From Pirellulaceae bacterium (lineage in GTDB: Bacteria > Planctomycetota > Planctomycetia > Pirellulales > Thermoguttaceae), in contig JAAYCB010000102.1 of assembly GCA_012744395.1 (NCBI GenBank), positions 1-61,677 of the forward strand: a stretch of DNA of 61,677 bases, read 5' to 3'. Under the pieces are notes generated by a model that was given only the letters and a program-made list of their open reading frames with translations, ran no database searches and was not told where the DNA came from. Position 1 is the stretch's first letter. Each line of letters starts with the position of its first letter. Positions 54,754 to 61,677 of this stretch are shown here, piece after piece. The position numbers and the translations under genes are program-made.

Positions 54754-55764
54754 TCAACGGTGATTGGCCGCCTGGGGCCGAATCACTTGAACACGGTGAT
54801 TATTGGTGTCGAGAACGTGGATTCTGCCTTGCTGATCCTGGACGAGCGCCCAGGGGTTGTACAACTGGCCCTCGCCGCGGCCCTGGGCGCCCCAGACACC
54901 CAGCGAGCGGCCATCGCGGGTGAACCGCTGGACGCGGTGATTGCCAAATTCCGCCACCAGCACGGTTCCGGCGCTGTCGAGGACCAGATCATAAGGATAG
55001 TGCAACTCTCCCGCCGCGCCACCCTGGGTTCCCCACATCTGGAGGAGGCGCCCCTGGCGATCGAACTGTTGGATGCGGTGGTTGCAGGCGTCGGCCACCC
55101 AGATGTGGTCGTGTTCGTCGACGGCCAGGCTTTGGGGCCGCATGAACCTCCCCGGCTCGGAGCCGTGGCCGCCCCACGCACCGAGAAACTGGCCGGAAGG
55201 GGAAAACTTCTGGATCCGGTCATATTCCCCGTATTCGGCGACATAGTAATTCCCCTGCGAGTCCTGGACCGCATCGGTTACAAAGCCGAACTCCCCCGGC
55301 CGCTCGCCTTGGACACCCCCGATCGTCTGGTCCAGTTGCCCCTCGGGCGAGTAGATCAGGATCTGGTAGTAGTGTGTGTCGGCGACGAGAATCCGCCCGT
55401 CGATCCCAACGGAAAGACCGGTCGGCTTGCCGAACTGGTGGTCGGGGGTGCTCCATGCCCGGAGAAAGCGGCCGTCGGACTGGAAAACCTGGATTCTGGC
55501 CGTCATATCGACGACATAGACTCGGTCTTCCGCGTCAATCGCGATTGCGCGCGGCTTCTGGAACCGGCCGTCGGTGATCCCGCGCGACCCCCAGATTCTC
55601 TCGAACGAGGCAAACGACTCCGCCGATTCGGGCTCGCAGCCCAGACAGGCGACGAGGACTGCAAGCGCGGCGACCACGATCGCCGGGCCAAACGGAAGAG
55701 TCCCGCGCGGCCGTCCCAGATTTCCCAGACGGGCTGGGGCCACCTCTCTGCCAAGCTGGAACAT
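54754..55764 (-). CDS. NHL-repeat lipoprotein
   Basis: This 336-residue protein has an N-terminal lipoprotein-like signal (VVAALAVLVACLGC). A six-bladed NHL beta-propeller follows: QKPRAIAIDAEDRVYVVDM, GKPTGLSVGIDGRILVADT, RPQSLAVDEHDHIWVADACNHRIQQF and NPWALVQDQQGRIHVLDTNNHRVQVI are successive blades. NHL propellers bind proteins, RNA or ligands. The lipobox lies some 45 residues in, so the signal is unusually long and a later start is possible. It heads the minus-strand run NHL, VWA, MoxR and faces the Sua5-YwlE gene. Confidence 0.87.
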   Translation of the reverse strand: MFQLGREVAPARLGNLGRPRGTLPFGPAIVVAALAVLVACLGCEPESAESFASFERIWGSRGITDGRFQKPRAIAIDAEDRVYVVDMTARIQVFQSDGRFLRAWSTPDHQFGKPTGLSVGIDGRILVADTHYYQILIYSPEGQLDQTIGGVQGERPGEFGFVTDAVQDSQGNYYVAEYGEYDRIQKFSPSGQFLGAWGGHGSEPGRFMRPQSLAVDEHDHIWVADACNHRIQQFDRQGRLLQMWGTQGGAAGELHYPYDLVLDSAGTVLVAEFGNHRVQRFTRDGRSLGVWGAQGRGEGQLYNPWALVQDQQGRIHVLDTNNHRVQVIRPQAANHR

Positions 55765-55792
55765 GGAACCGGGAACCTCGCCCGCGGGTGCC

Positions 55793-55822
55793 TTGACCCT
55801 CAATCGCAAAGGCCTGTATAGT
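55793..55822 (+). promoter_or_regulatory. sigma-70-type promoter of the Sua5-YwlE gene
   Basis: TTGACC (5/6), 18 bases, TATAGT (5/6), with initiation near 55829 and a leader of about 45 nt. The short palindrome GTAAGATATTAC (55822-55833) overlaps the start region. Confidence 0.65.
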
Positions 55823-55873
55823 AAGATATTACGTTCACGAAGAGAAAACGCAACCGCCCCAGGGGAACGATTC

Positions 55874-56995
55874 ATGTCGCCACTGGTAATCGACGTACGC
55901 AACGCCGAGGATCCGCGCGACGTGGTGCACCGGGCGGTCCAGGCGATTTCCGAGGGCGGAGTGGTTGCCTTTCCGACGGAGACGGTCTACGGCCTGGCGG
56001 CGCGGGCCCTGGACGCTCGCGCCGTGGCCCGGCTCTTGGAGATCAAGGGCCGTTCGGCGAATCACCCGTTGGCGCTGGCGATTCGGGGTTCGGACGAGCT
56101 TTCGGACTATGTGCCCGACGCCAGCCGCTTGGCACGGCGGTTGGCGCGGCGCTGCTGGCCGGGGCCGGTAACGCTTGTCATCGACGATTCTCACCCGGAG
56201 AGCCTCACCTGGCAGCTCCCCGCGGCGGTGCAACAGGCCGTCTCCCCCGACAAGACCGTGGGACTGCGGGTCCCGGGGCACAACCTGATCCTCGACGTCC
56301 TGCGAATGATTGCCGGGCCGGTCGCCCTGACCAGTGCGAATCGCTCGGGCGGAGCGGAAGCGAGCAGCGCGGCGGAAATTGTCGAGGCTTTCGGCGACGA
56401 GGTGGACCTGGTGCTTGACGACGGGCCTTGCCGATACGGGCAGCCGTCGTCGGTCGTCCGCGTCCGGGGCGACGAGTACGAGGTCCTCCGCGTCGGAGCG
56501 GTTCCCGAACCGACGCTCCGCCGATTGGCCGGCCCGATGGTGCTCTTCGTCTGCACGGGCAATACGTGCCGCAGTCCGATGGCCGAGGCCATGTTTCGCA
56601 AGATGACGGCCGAGAAGTTGGGCGTCGCCCCGGACTGCCTGGAGGAACAGGGCTGGTCCGTGATGTCGGCGGGCGTGGCGGCGATGACCGGCGGGCAGGC
56701 GAGCGACCTGGCCGTGACCGTGATGGCCCAGAGGGGAGTTGACCTCAGGGCCCACGAGGCGCAACCGCTGAGCGAAGCGCTGGTCCGCTACGCCGACCAG
56801 ATCTTCACGATGACCCCGTCGCACCGACAGGCGATCGTCCTCCAGTGGCCCGAGGCGAGCGATCGGACGACGACGCTTGCCGCCGATGGTTGCGAAATCT
56901 CCGATCCGATCGGCGGCCCGATCGAGCGTTACCAGGACTGCGCCGACCAGATTCAGGCCGAGTTGATGAAACGCATCGAACAGTTGGGCTTGTGA
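55874..56995 (+). CDS. Sua5/YrdC threonylcarbamoyl-AMP synthase fused to a YwlE-type phosphatase
   Basis: This 373-residue protein has two enzymes. Residues about 8-210 are a Sua5/YrdC domain, which makes threonylcarbamoyl-AMP for the t6A37 tRNA base; EGGVVAFPTETVYGLAARA, KGRSANHPLALAI and ALTSANRSGGA are its signatures. Residues about 222-373 are a low-molecular-weight phosphatase. Its P-loop VCTGNTCRS carries C227 and R233, and SDPIGGP carries the acid. Threonine at 231 (fourth after the cysteine) is the residue that in Bacillus YwlE favours protein-arginine phosphate. rpiB follows 19 bp later, giving the order seen in Bacillus as ywlC, ywlE, ywlF (rpiB). Confidence 0.93.
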   Translation: MSPLVIDVRNAEDPRDVVHRAVQAISEGGVVAFPTETVYGLAARALDARAVARLLEIKGRSANHPLALAIRGSDELSDYVPDASRLARRLARRCWPGPVTLVIDDSHPESLTWQLPAAVQQAVSPDKTVGLRVPGHNLILDVLRMIAGPVALTSANRSGGAEASSAAEIVEAFGDEVDLVLDDGPCRYGQPSSVVRVRGDEYEVLRVGAVPEPTLRRLAGPMVLFVCTGNTCRSPMAEAMFRKMTAEKLGVAPDCLEEQGWSVMSAGVAAMTGGQASDLAVTVMAQRGVDLRAHEAQPLSEALVRYADQIFTMTPSHRQAIVLQWPEASDRTTTLAADGCEISDPIGGPIERYQDCADQIQAELMKRIEQLGL

Positions 56996-57014
56996 TCCTC
57001 CTCAAGAAACGAGA

Positions 57015-57494
57015 ATGGCCATGCGCATCGCCGTTGGAAGCGATCATCGCGGCAACACGATCCGGGAAAAAGTCATCGATTACGTCAAGCAGCTGGGGCA
57101 CGACGCGGTCGATTTCGGCTCGTACGCGGAGGGGCCGGTCGACTATCCGGACATCGCCCTGAAGGTGGCCACGGAAGTCGGCCAGGGACAGGCCGACCGG
57201 GGCATTCTGATCTGCGGAACGGGGATCGGGATGTGCATTGCCGCCAACAAGGTCCACGGGGTCAGGGCGGCGCCCTGCCACGACGATCTGACGGCGGAAA
57301 TGAGCCGCCGCCACAACAATCTCAACGTCCTCTGTCTCTCGGCCGACCTGCTCGGCGAGGGCATTATCCACCGGATGATTGATATCTGGCTCACGACCCC
57401 CTTTGAGGGCGGGAGGCACGCGCGCCGCGTCGACAAGATCACGGCGATCGAAAAACGCCTGGAAGAGGAGTGCGAAGGCAAAGCAACGGTCTAG
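57015..57494 (+). CDS. rpiB: ribose-5-phosphate isomerase B
   Basis: This 159-residue enzyme interconverts ribose-5-phosphate and ribulose-5-phosphate in the pentose phosphate pathway. RIAVGSDHRGNTIREKV, then DYPDIALKVA, then the catalytic ILICGTGIGMCIAANK with its cysteine, and RRHNNLNVLCLSADLLG are diagnostic. It is probably co-transcribed with the Sua5-YwlE gene. Confidence 0.97.
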   Translation: MAMRIAVGSDHRGNTIREKVIDYVKQLGHDAVDFGSYAEGPVDYPDIALKVATEVGQGQADRGILICGTGIGMCIAANKVHGVRAAPCHDDLTAEMSRRHNNLNVLCLSADLLGEGIIHRMIDIWLTTPFEGGRHARRVDKITAIEKRLEEECEGKATV

Positions 57495-57510
57495 CTTTCC
57501 CCGATTTCCT

Positions 57511-57568
57511 CGTTCCCAAGCTCCAGCTTGGGAACGGAGTGGAGACGGAACCCCGAACCCTGAACCCT
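57511..57568. repeat. palindrome plus GAACCC heptads upstream of the DUF58 gene
   Basis: The recurrent palindrome (57511-57536) is followed by GAACCCC, GAACCCT, GAACCCT (57548-57568), eight bases before the start codon of the DUF58 gene. The same pair in the same order lies upstream of the MoxR gene. Confidence 0.8.
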
Positions 57569-57576
57569 CCCCCCCG

Positions 57577-58473
57577 ATGCCGTCCCAAACCAGCGCCGCC
57601 GACTTGCTCAGCGCCGAGCTGCTCGCCAAGCTCGAGAGGATGGAACTGGTCAGCCGCAAGATCTTTCGCGGGCGGATGAAAGGCGAGCGGCGGAGCCGCC
57701 GCAAGGGCCAGAGCGTGGAGTTCGCCGATTTCCGCAACTACGTGCCGGGCGACGATCTGCGGTTCATCGATTGGAACACGTACGCCCGGCTCGACCGGTT
57801 GTTCCTGAAGATGTTCATGGAGGAGGAAGACCTGCATTTCTACGCCTTGATCGACACCAGCCCGTCGATGGATTTTGGCCAGCCGACCAAGTTCCACTAC
57901 GCCCGCCAACTGGCGGCCGCCCTGGGGTTCATCGGGCTGGTCCGCGGCGATCGGGTCAAGGTGCTGCCGATCGGCGAGTCGCCGCGCCGCGCCGCGCCGG
58001 TGCTCCGCGGCCGCCACCAGCTCTGGCGGATGCTCGAGTATCTCAACGGCCTTGAGCCGGGCGGGACCGTCGCGCTGGCCGAAGCCGCCAAGGGGTTCTG
58101 CCTGCAAAACTCGGGCAAGGGGATTCTCGTGCTGATCACCGACCTGATGGACAAGTCCGGTTACGAAGCGGCGCTCCGCTACCTGTTGGCCCAGGATTTC
58201 GACATCTACCTGATCCACTTGCTTTCGGCCGAGGAGTACGAACCGGCGGTGCAGGGCGACCTGCGGCTGATCGACTGCGAGGACGGCGACGTGGCCGAAG
58301 TGACCGTCACGGCGCCGCTCCTGAAGCGCTACAAGCAGACGCTCCATGCCTTCATCGAAGGCGCCCGCGACTTTTGCAGCCGCCGCGGGATCCTGTATTT
58401 TCCAGCGCGGAACGACCTGCCGGTCGACCGCCTGATCAGCGGATACTTGCGGGAGCGAGGCCTCGTGCGCTGA
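57577..58473 (+). CDS. DUF58 domain protein
   Basis: This 298-residue protein has the DUF58 core: KGQSVEFADFRNYVPGDDLRFIDWNTYARLDRLFLKMF, then a VWA-like fold (YALIDTSPSMDFGQP carrying the DxSxS metal site, VLITDLMD). DUF58 proteins partner MoxR ATPases. No Shine-Dalgarno sequence precedes ATG 57577; the upstream bases are C-rich repeats. It overlaps the next gene by one base (TGATG), so the two are translationally coupled. Confidence 0.92.
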   Translation: MPSQTSAADLLSAELLAKLERMELVSRKIFRGRMKGERRSRRKGQSVEFADFRNYVPGDDLRFIDWNTYARLDRLFLKMFMEEEDLHFYALIDTSPSMDFGQPTKFHYARQLAAALGFIGLVRGDRVKVLPIGESPRRAAPVLRGRHQLWRMLEYLNGLEPGGTVALAEAAKGFCLQNSGKGILVLITDLMDKSGYEAALRYLLAQDFDIYLIHLLSAEEYEPAVQGDLRLIDCEDGDVAEVTVTAPLLKRYKQTLHAFIEGARDFCSRRGILYFPARNDLPVDRLISGYLRERGLVR

Positions 58474-60539
58474 TGCCGCTCGACCTGGTCAACATGCTGT
58501 CGTGGTGGCAATGGCTGATCCTGGCGGCGGCGCCGCCGGCGATCATTGCGCTCTATTTCCTTAAGCTGAAACGCCGGCCCCTGGAGGTGCCGAGCACCTA
58601 CCTTTGGCGGCGCTCGATCGAGGATCTGCATGTCAACACGATCTGGCAGCGGCTCCGCCGCAACCTGCTCCTGTTCCTGCAACTGCTGTTGCTGCTGCTG
58701 ATCATGTTGGCGGTGCTGCGCCCCGGGGTGAAGGGGGCCCGGCTCGTCGGCAACCGCTTCGTGTTCCTGATCGACAACTCGGCCAGCATGCAGGCGACCG
58801 ATCTGGGGGAGCCCCGCCTGGAAGCGGCCAAACAGGCCGCGCGGGAGACGATCGAGCGGATGCAGCCCGGCGACGTGGCGATGGTCGTGAGTTTTTCCGA
58901 GATTGCGGAAGTCGAGCAGGAGTTCACCAGCAATCGGCGGCAGTTGATCGAAAGCGTCGCGCAGATCGCGCCTTCGGCGCGGGCCACGTCGTTGCGCGAA
59001 GCGATCAAGCTGGCCTCCGGGCTGGCCAACCCGGGCCGCAGCGCCAACGACGACACGGACGTGCAGGTGGCCGAGCCCAAGCCGGCGACGCTCTACATCT
59101 TCAGCGACGGGCGGTTCGCCGATCCGGCGGCCCGGCTGGGCAATCTCGAGCCGGTCTACCGGCCGATCGGCGCCGATGCGGCAAGCAACGTGGGAATCGC
59201 CGTGCTGAACGTCCGCCGCAACGAATCCCGCCCGGACCAGTCGCAGGCCTTCGCCAGGCTGGAGAACTACAGCCAGGCCGTGGCCGAGGTGGCGCTGGAA
59301 CTCTGGCTCGACGGCGAGATGATCGACGCCGCCCGCTTCCAGATACCCCCGGGAGAGTCCCAGGGGTTCCAGCGGGACCTCGGCCCCGTCCAGGCGGGCC
59401 GTCTGCGCCTGGCGATCACCAAGGCGGAGTTCCTCCACGAAGATGGCGGCCGCTGCGACGATCAGCTGGCGGTCGACAACGAGGCCTGGGCCGCCGTCCG
59501 CAAGAACCGCCCCGCCAATCTGCTCCTGGTGACGCCGGGCTGCGAGGCGATCCGCCTCGCCCTGACCACGGAGCTGGCCGGGCAACTGGCCAACGTGACG
59601 ATCGAGTCGCCGGAGGTCCTGGACAAGGACGGCGACTATGCCCGGCAGGCCGCCAGCGGGGCATACGACCTGATCATCTACGACCGCTGCCGGCCGCGAG
59701 AGATGCCGCACGCCAACACCTTCTTCGTCGGCGCCCTGCCGCCGATCTCCGTCCGTCTTCCGCCCGATCGGGAGGCGGGCGAGCCGGAGAAGGTGGATCT
59801 GTGGCGGGCGGGGCCGGAGGTGGCCGGCCCGAGGATCATCGACATCGACGCCGCCCACCCGCTCACCGGGTGGCTCGATCTGGACGATGTGCTGATCGCC
59901 AAGGCGCGGCCGCTCGAAGTCCCCGCCGGAGGAACGGTCCTGATCGATTCGCACCTCGGACCGCTGATGGCGGTCGCCCCCCGCGGCGGCCTGGAAGACC
60001 TCGTGCTGGCTTTCAGCTTCCTTGAGGAGGAGACCGGCGACGATGGCGCGGTGCGCCGCTTCGCCGCCACGAACTGGCCGATCCGCACGAGTTTTCCGGT
60101 CTTCATGCTGAACCTGCTCCACTATTTCGGCGGCGGGCAGGCCGGCCTCGACACCCTCTCGGTTCAACCGGGTCGCCAGGTGTCCTTGCAGAGCCCCGCG
60201 GCGGGCGAACCCCTCCAAGTCATCGCCCCCAGCGGCCGGAAGGTAGCGTTGCCGGTCGGCGACCTGGGTCGCGCCAGTTTCGGCGAGACGGACGAACTGG
60301 GCGTTTACGAGGTTCGCAGCCGCGGCGCGGCGGTTGATTTCTTCTCGGTCAACCTCTTCGATCCGGCCGAGAGCAACATCGCGGTCCGCCAGCAGATTCA
60401 ACTCGGGCACGTCCCCGTCGAGGGACGCACGGCCGGCTGGCAGTCCGCCCGCAGGGAACTCTGGAAAGCGTGCCTTCTGGCAGGTCTTGGTATCCTGCTC
60501 TTGGAGTGGTGGGTCTACAGCCGCCGGGTGTCTGTCTGA
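58473..60539 (+). CDS. BatA-like VWA membrane protein
   Basis: This 688-residue protein has the N-terminal BatA segment with a membrane helix (LILAAAPPAIIALYFLKLKRRP) and a second helix (LLLFLQLLLLLLIMLAVL). A VWA domain follows with FLIDNSASMQATD, the DxSxS metal site, then YIFSDGRFADP. The middle and C-terminal parts are beta-rich and extracytoplasmic, closing with a membrane helix (ACLLAGLGILLLEWWVY). It is coupled to the DUF58 gene. Together with MoxR and the large VWA gene it completes the Planctomycete module. Confidence 0.92.
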   Translation: MPLDLVNMLSWWQWLILAAAPPAIIALYFLKLKRRPLEVPSTYLWRRSIEDLHVNTIWQRLRRNLLLFLQLLLLLLIMLAVLRPGVKGARLVGNRFVFLIDNSASMQATDLGEPRLEAAKQAARETIERMQPGDVAMVVSFSEIAEVEQEFTSNRRQLIESVAQIAPSARATSLREAIKLASGLANPGRSANDDTDVQVAEPKPATLYIFSDGRFADPAARLGNLEPVYRPIGADAASNVGIAVLNVRRNESRPDQSQAFARLENYSQAVAEVALELWLDGEMIDAARFQIPPGESQGFQRDLGPVQAGRLRLAITKAEFLHEDGGRCDDQLAVDNEAWAAVRKNRPANLLLVTPGCEAIRLALTTELAGQLANVTIESPEVLDKDGDYARQAASGAYDLIIYDRCRPREMPHANTFFVGALPPISVRLPPDREAGEPEKVDLWRAGPEVAGPRIIDIDAAHPLTGWLDLDDVLIAKARPLEVPAGGTVLIDSHLGPLMAVAPRGGLEDLVLAFSFLEEETGDDGAVRRFAATNWPIRTSFPVFMLNLLHYFGGGQAGLDTLSVQPGRQVSLQSPAAGEPLQVIAPSGRKVALPVGDLGRASFGETDELGVYEVRSRGAAVDFFSVNLFDPAESNIAVRQQIQLGHVPVEGRTAGWQSARRELWKACLLAGLGILLLEWWVYSRRVSV

Positions 60540-60678
60540 GGAGCGGAAGCCGTGTTTCGGCCAACCGGCGGCGATTGGCCCGGAAGACAGCCCGCTCAAA
60601 CCGGCGCGGCCTCCCGCACCGGGCACCGGAACGAGGAGAGAACGGGAGCGTGCCACCCTGACGGTGGGATGGACTCCG

Positions 60679-60708
60679 TTGACCATTCGGAATGCCAGGG
60701 GGTAGAAT
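60679..60708 (+). promoter_or_regulatory. sigma-70-type promoter of the terminal gene
   Basis: TTGACC (5/6), 18 bases, TAGAAT (5/6). Predicted initiation near 60715 gives a leader of about 220 nt before the gene at 60936. The gap 60540-60935 shows no gene; just before the start codon the leader holds a small GGGGC/GCCCC hairpin. Confidence 0.6.
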
Positions 60709-60935
60709 TTTTGGCTGTCGGTCTTCATTGATGCAAACCTGTTTCGACCCGAAAGAGGGGGCTGCTGGCAAGGACTCTTCACGCCCTCGCGTGATGACGG
60801 TCGGGCGGAGGCGAGGGCTGCCTTGTTGTCGCCGATCATCCTTCGGCGGTGGGTTCACCTGTTTCTTCCCCTTTCCCGGTTAACCACCCCGCTATCCTCC
60901 ACGATGGGGCAAGCGCCCCTTTGAAAGCACAGTCC

Positions 60936-61677
60936 ATGGCTGAACTTCTCGTCCGACCGGTGGTGTCCCGGCGCGAAAAAAAGCAGTTTCTGGCATATCC
61001 CTGGAAGCAATACGCGGGCGATCCGCTCTGGATTCCGCCGCTGCGGGGTTATCAGAAGGAGCAGGTCGGCTACGCGCCGAACCCGTTCTACGACCGGAAT
61101 CAAGTTCAGACGTTTCTGGCCTATCGCGGCGGCGAGGTCTGCGGGCGGATCGCGGCGATCCTCAACGTCGGGCACATCGAATACCACAAGGAAGACGTGG
61201 GGTTCTTCGGCTTCTTCGAGTCGGTGGACGATCAGGAGGTGGCCGACGGGCTGTTCCGCGCGGTCTGCGACTGGTTTGCGGAACGCGACATCCACCAGGT
61301 CCGCGGTCCGACGAACCCGTCGCTGAACGCCGAGATCGGGCTGTTGATCGAGGGGTTCGACACGAGCCCGTACTTCATGATGACCTACAATCCCCCCTAC
61401 TACGAGCGGCTCGTGGAAGACTTCGGTTTCCGCAAATGTCAGGACGCCTTCGCTTACTGGGGGCACGTGGGCATGTTGCCGAAGGTCATGGAGCGGCTGA
61501 CGCCGATCTGCGAGCAGATCATCGAGCGCTGCGGCGTAACGGTCCGCCCCTTGAACAAGGCGAGGTTCTTCGAGGATGTGGTCGCGTTCGTCTCCATCTA
61601 CAACCAGGCGCTGACGAACACGTGGGGCTTCGTGCCGATGAGCGAGGCCGAGGTCCGCCACCAGGCCAAGGGCCTGA
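60936..61677 (+). CDS. GNAT-like acetyltransferase-family protein, 3' end missing
   Basis: The frame runs from ATG 60936 to the window end without a stop (247 codons seen). It begins MAELLVRPVVSRREKKQFLA and continues with LWIPPLRGYQKEQVG, GRIAAILNVGHIEYHK, GFFGFFESVDDQEVADGLF and the GPTNPSLNAEIGLLIEGFD stretch. The layout, with a FFESxDD turn and an NPSxN motif, resembles the YghO-like group of GNAT-fold proteins, whose substrate is unknown. The rest of the protein lies outside the window. Confidence 0.8.
   Translation, partial: MAELLVRPVVSRREKKQFLAYPWKQYAGDPLWIPPLRGYQKEQVGYAPNPFYDRNQVQTFLAYRGGEVCGRIAAILNVGHIEYHKEDVGFFGFFESVDDQEVADGLFRAVCDWFAERDIHQVRGPTNPSLNAEIGLLIEGFDTSPYFMMTYNPPYYERLVEDFGFRKCQDAFAYWGHVGMLPKVMERLTPICEQIIERCGVTVRPLNKARFFEDVVAFVSIYNQALTNTWGFVPMSEAEVRHQAKGL

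Noticed and set aside
51803..54763. Plus-strand frame of 986 codons
   Set aside because: It is antisense to the large VWA gene and has no domain; the start lies in the middle of repeats.
58329..60839. Minus-strand frame of 836 codons
   Set aside because: It is antisense to the DUF58 and BatA-like genes, which are joined by a coupled start and have clear metal sites.
60709..60935. Riboswitch in the 220-nt leader of the terminal gene
   Set aside because: Only small GC hairpins are visible, and I recognise no aptamer core.

Overview
The window reads as chromosomal DNA of a high-GC member of the Planctomycetota, most likely a Pirellulales-type organism. The evidence is the gene content: a DUF1559 pseudopilin-like protein with a zinc ribbon, a DUF1080 (3-keto-disaccharide hydrolase) domain, a Tat-exported Gfo/Idh/MocA oxidoreductase, a GH127 protein, a DUF4838 protein, a neutral ceramidase-like protein, a membrane-anchored helix-turn-helix protein with an acidic linker, and a MoxR/DUF58/VWA set. 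The taxonomic call is inference from these families. I see no rRNA, tRNA, CRISPR array, phage gene or transposase.

Layout. 0-11.4 kb: aldehyde dehydrogenase and FHA protein (minus), then a plus-strand run of a beta-helix protein, an alkyltransferase-like/endonuclease V fusion, an exported protein of unknown function, a beta-hydroxyacid dehydrogenase-family enzyme, a GT4 glycosyltransferase and an S9 peptidase carrying a VHL-like beta domain. 11.5-16.4 kb: GH127 and ceramidase-like exported enzymes (minus), with the remnant of an internally deleted radical-SAM gene between them and a MITE-like element beyond. 16.5-20.7 kb: a GMP-synthase-type ATP pyrophosphatase directly followed by carB. 20.7-24.7 kb: minus-strand diacylglycerol kinase-like gene, kdsA and a large lipoprotein. 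24.8-25.05 kb: a sigma-54 promoter that drives no protein gene but is followed by a folded 135-nt RNA ending in an intrinsic terminator. 25-30.9 kb: GH10-like protein, purC, aroC and an exported protein. 30.9-38.7 kb: the system II cytochrome c maturation pair (CcsA and ResB types), an OmpA-type lipoprotein, the anchored HTH protein and a small exported protein. 39.4-40.5 kb: queC and queD. 40.5-41.5 kb: a gene-free kilobase with heptad repeats, a minus-strand terminator and a strongly folded segment. 41.5-50.4 kb: DUF4838 protein, SAM methyltransferase, DUF1080-esterase fusion, Gfo/Idh/MocA enzyme, DUF1559 protein and FG-GAP protein. 50.5-60.5 kb: MoxR ATPase, large VWA protein and NHL lipoprotein (minus), a Sua5-YwlE fusion with rpiB, then DUF58 and BatA-like VWA proteins (plus). 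The window ends inside an acetyltransferase-like gene.

How genes work together. purC, aroC, carB, rpiB, queC/queD and kdsA are housekeeping biosynthesis. kdsA makes the Kdo precursor and indicates a lipopolysaccharide-type outer membrane, consistent with the OmpA-type lipoprotein. Many exported hydrolases suggest a polysaccharide- and detritus-degrading lifestyle. MoxR, DUF58 and the two VWA proteins form one recognisable chaperone-type module, here split between opposite strands.

Repeats are unusually rich between genes. A 26-bp palindrome built on GGTTCCCAAGCT recurs at least six times, and many gaps are filled with tandem heptanucleotide arrays that differ in sequence but keep a strict 7-bp period. 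Several recognisable promoters share a TTGACC or TTGACG box and an 18-bp spacer.
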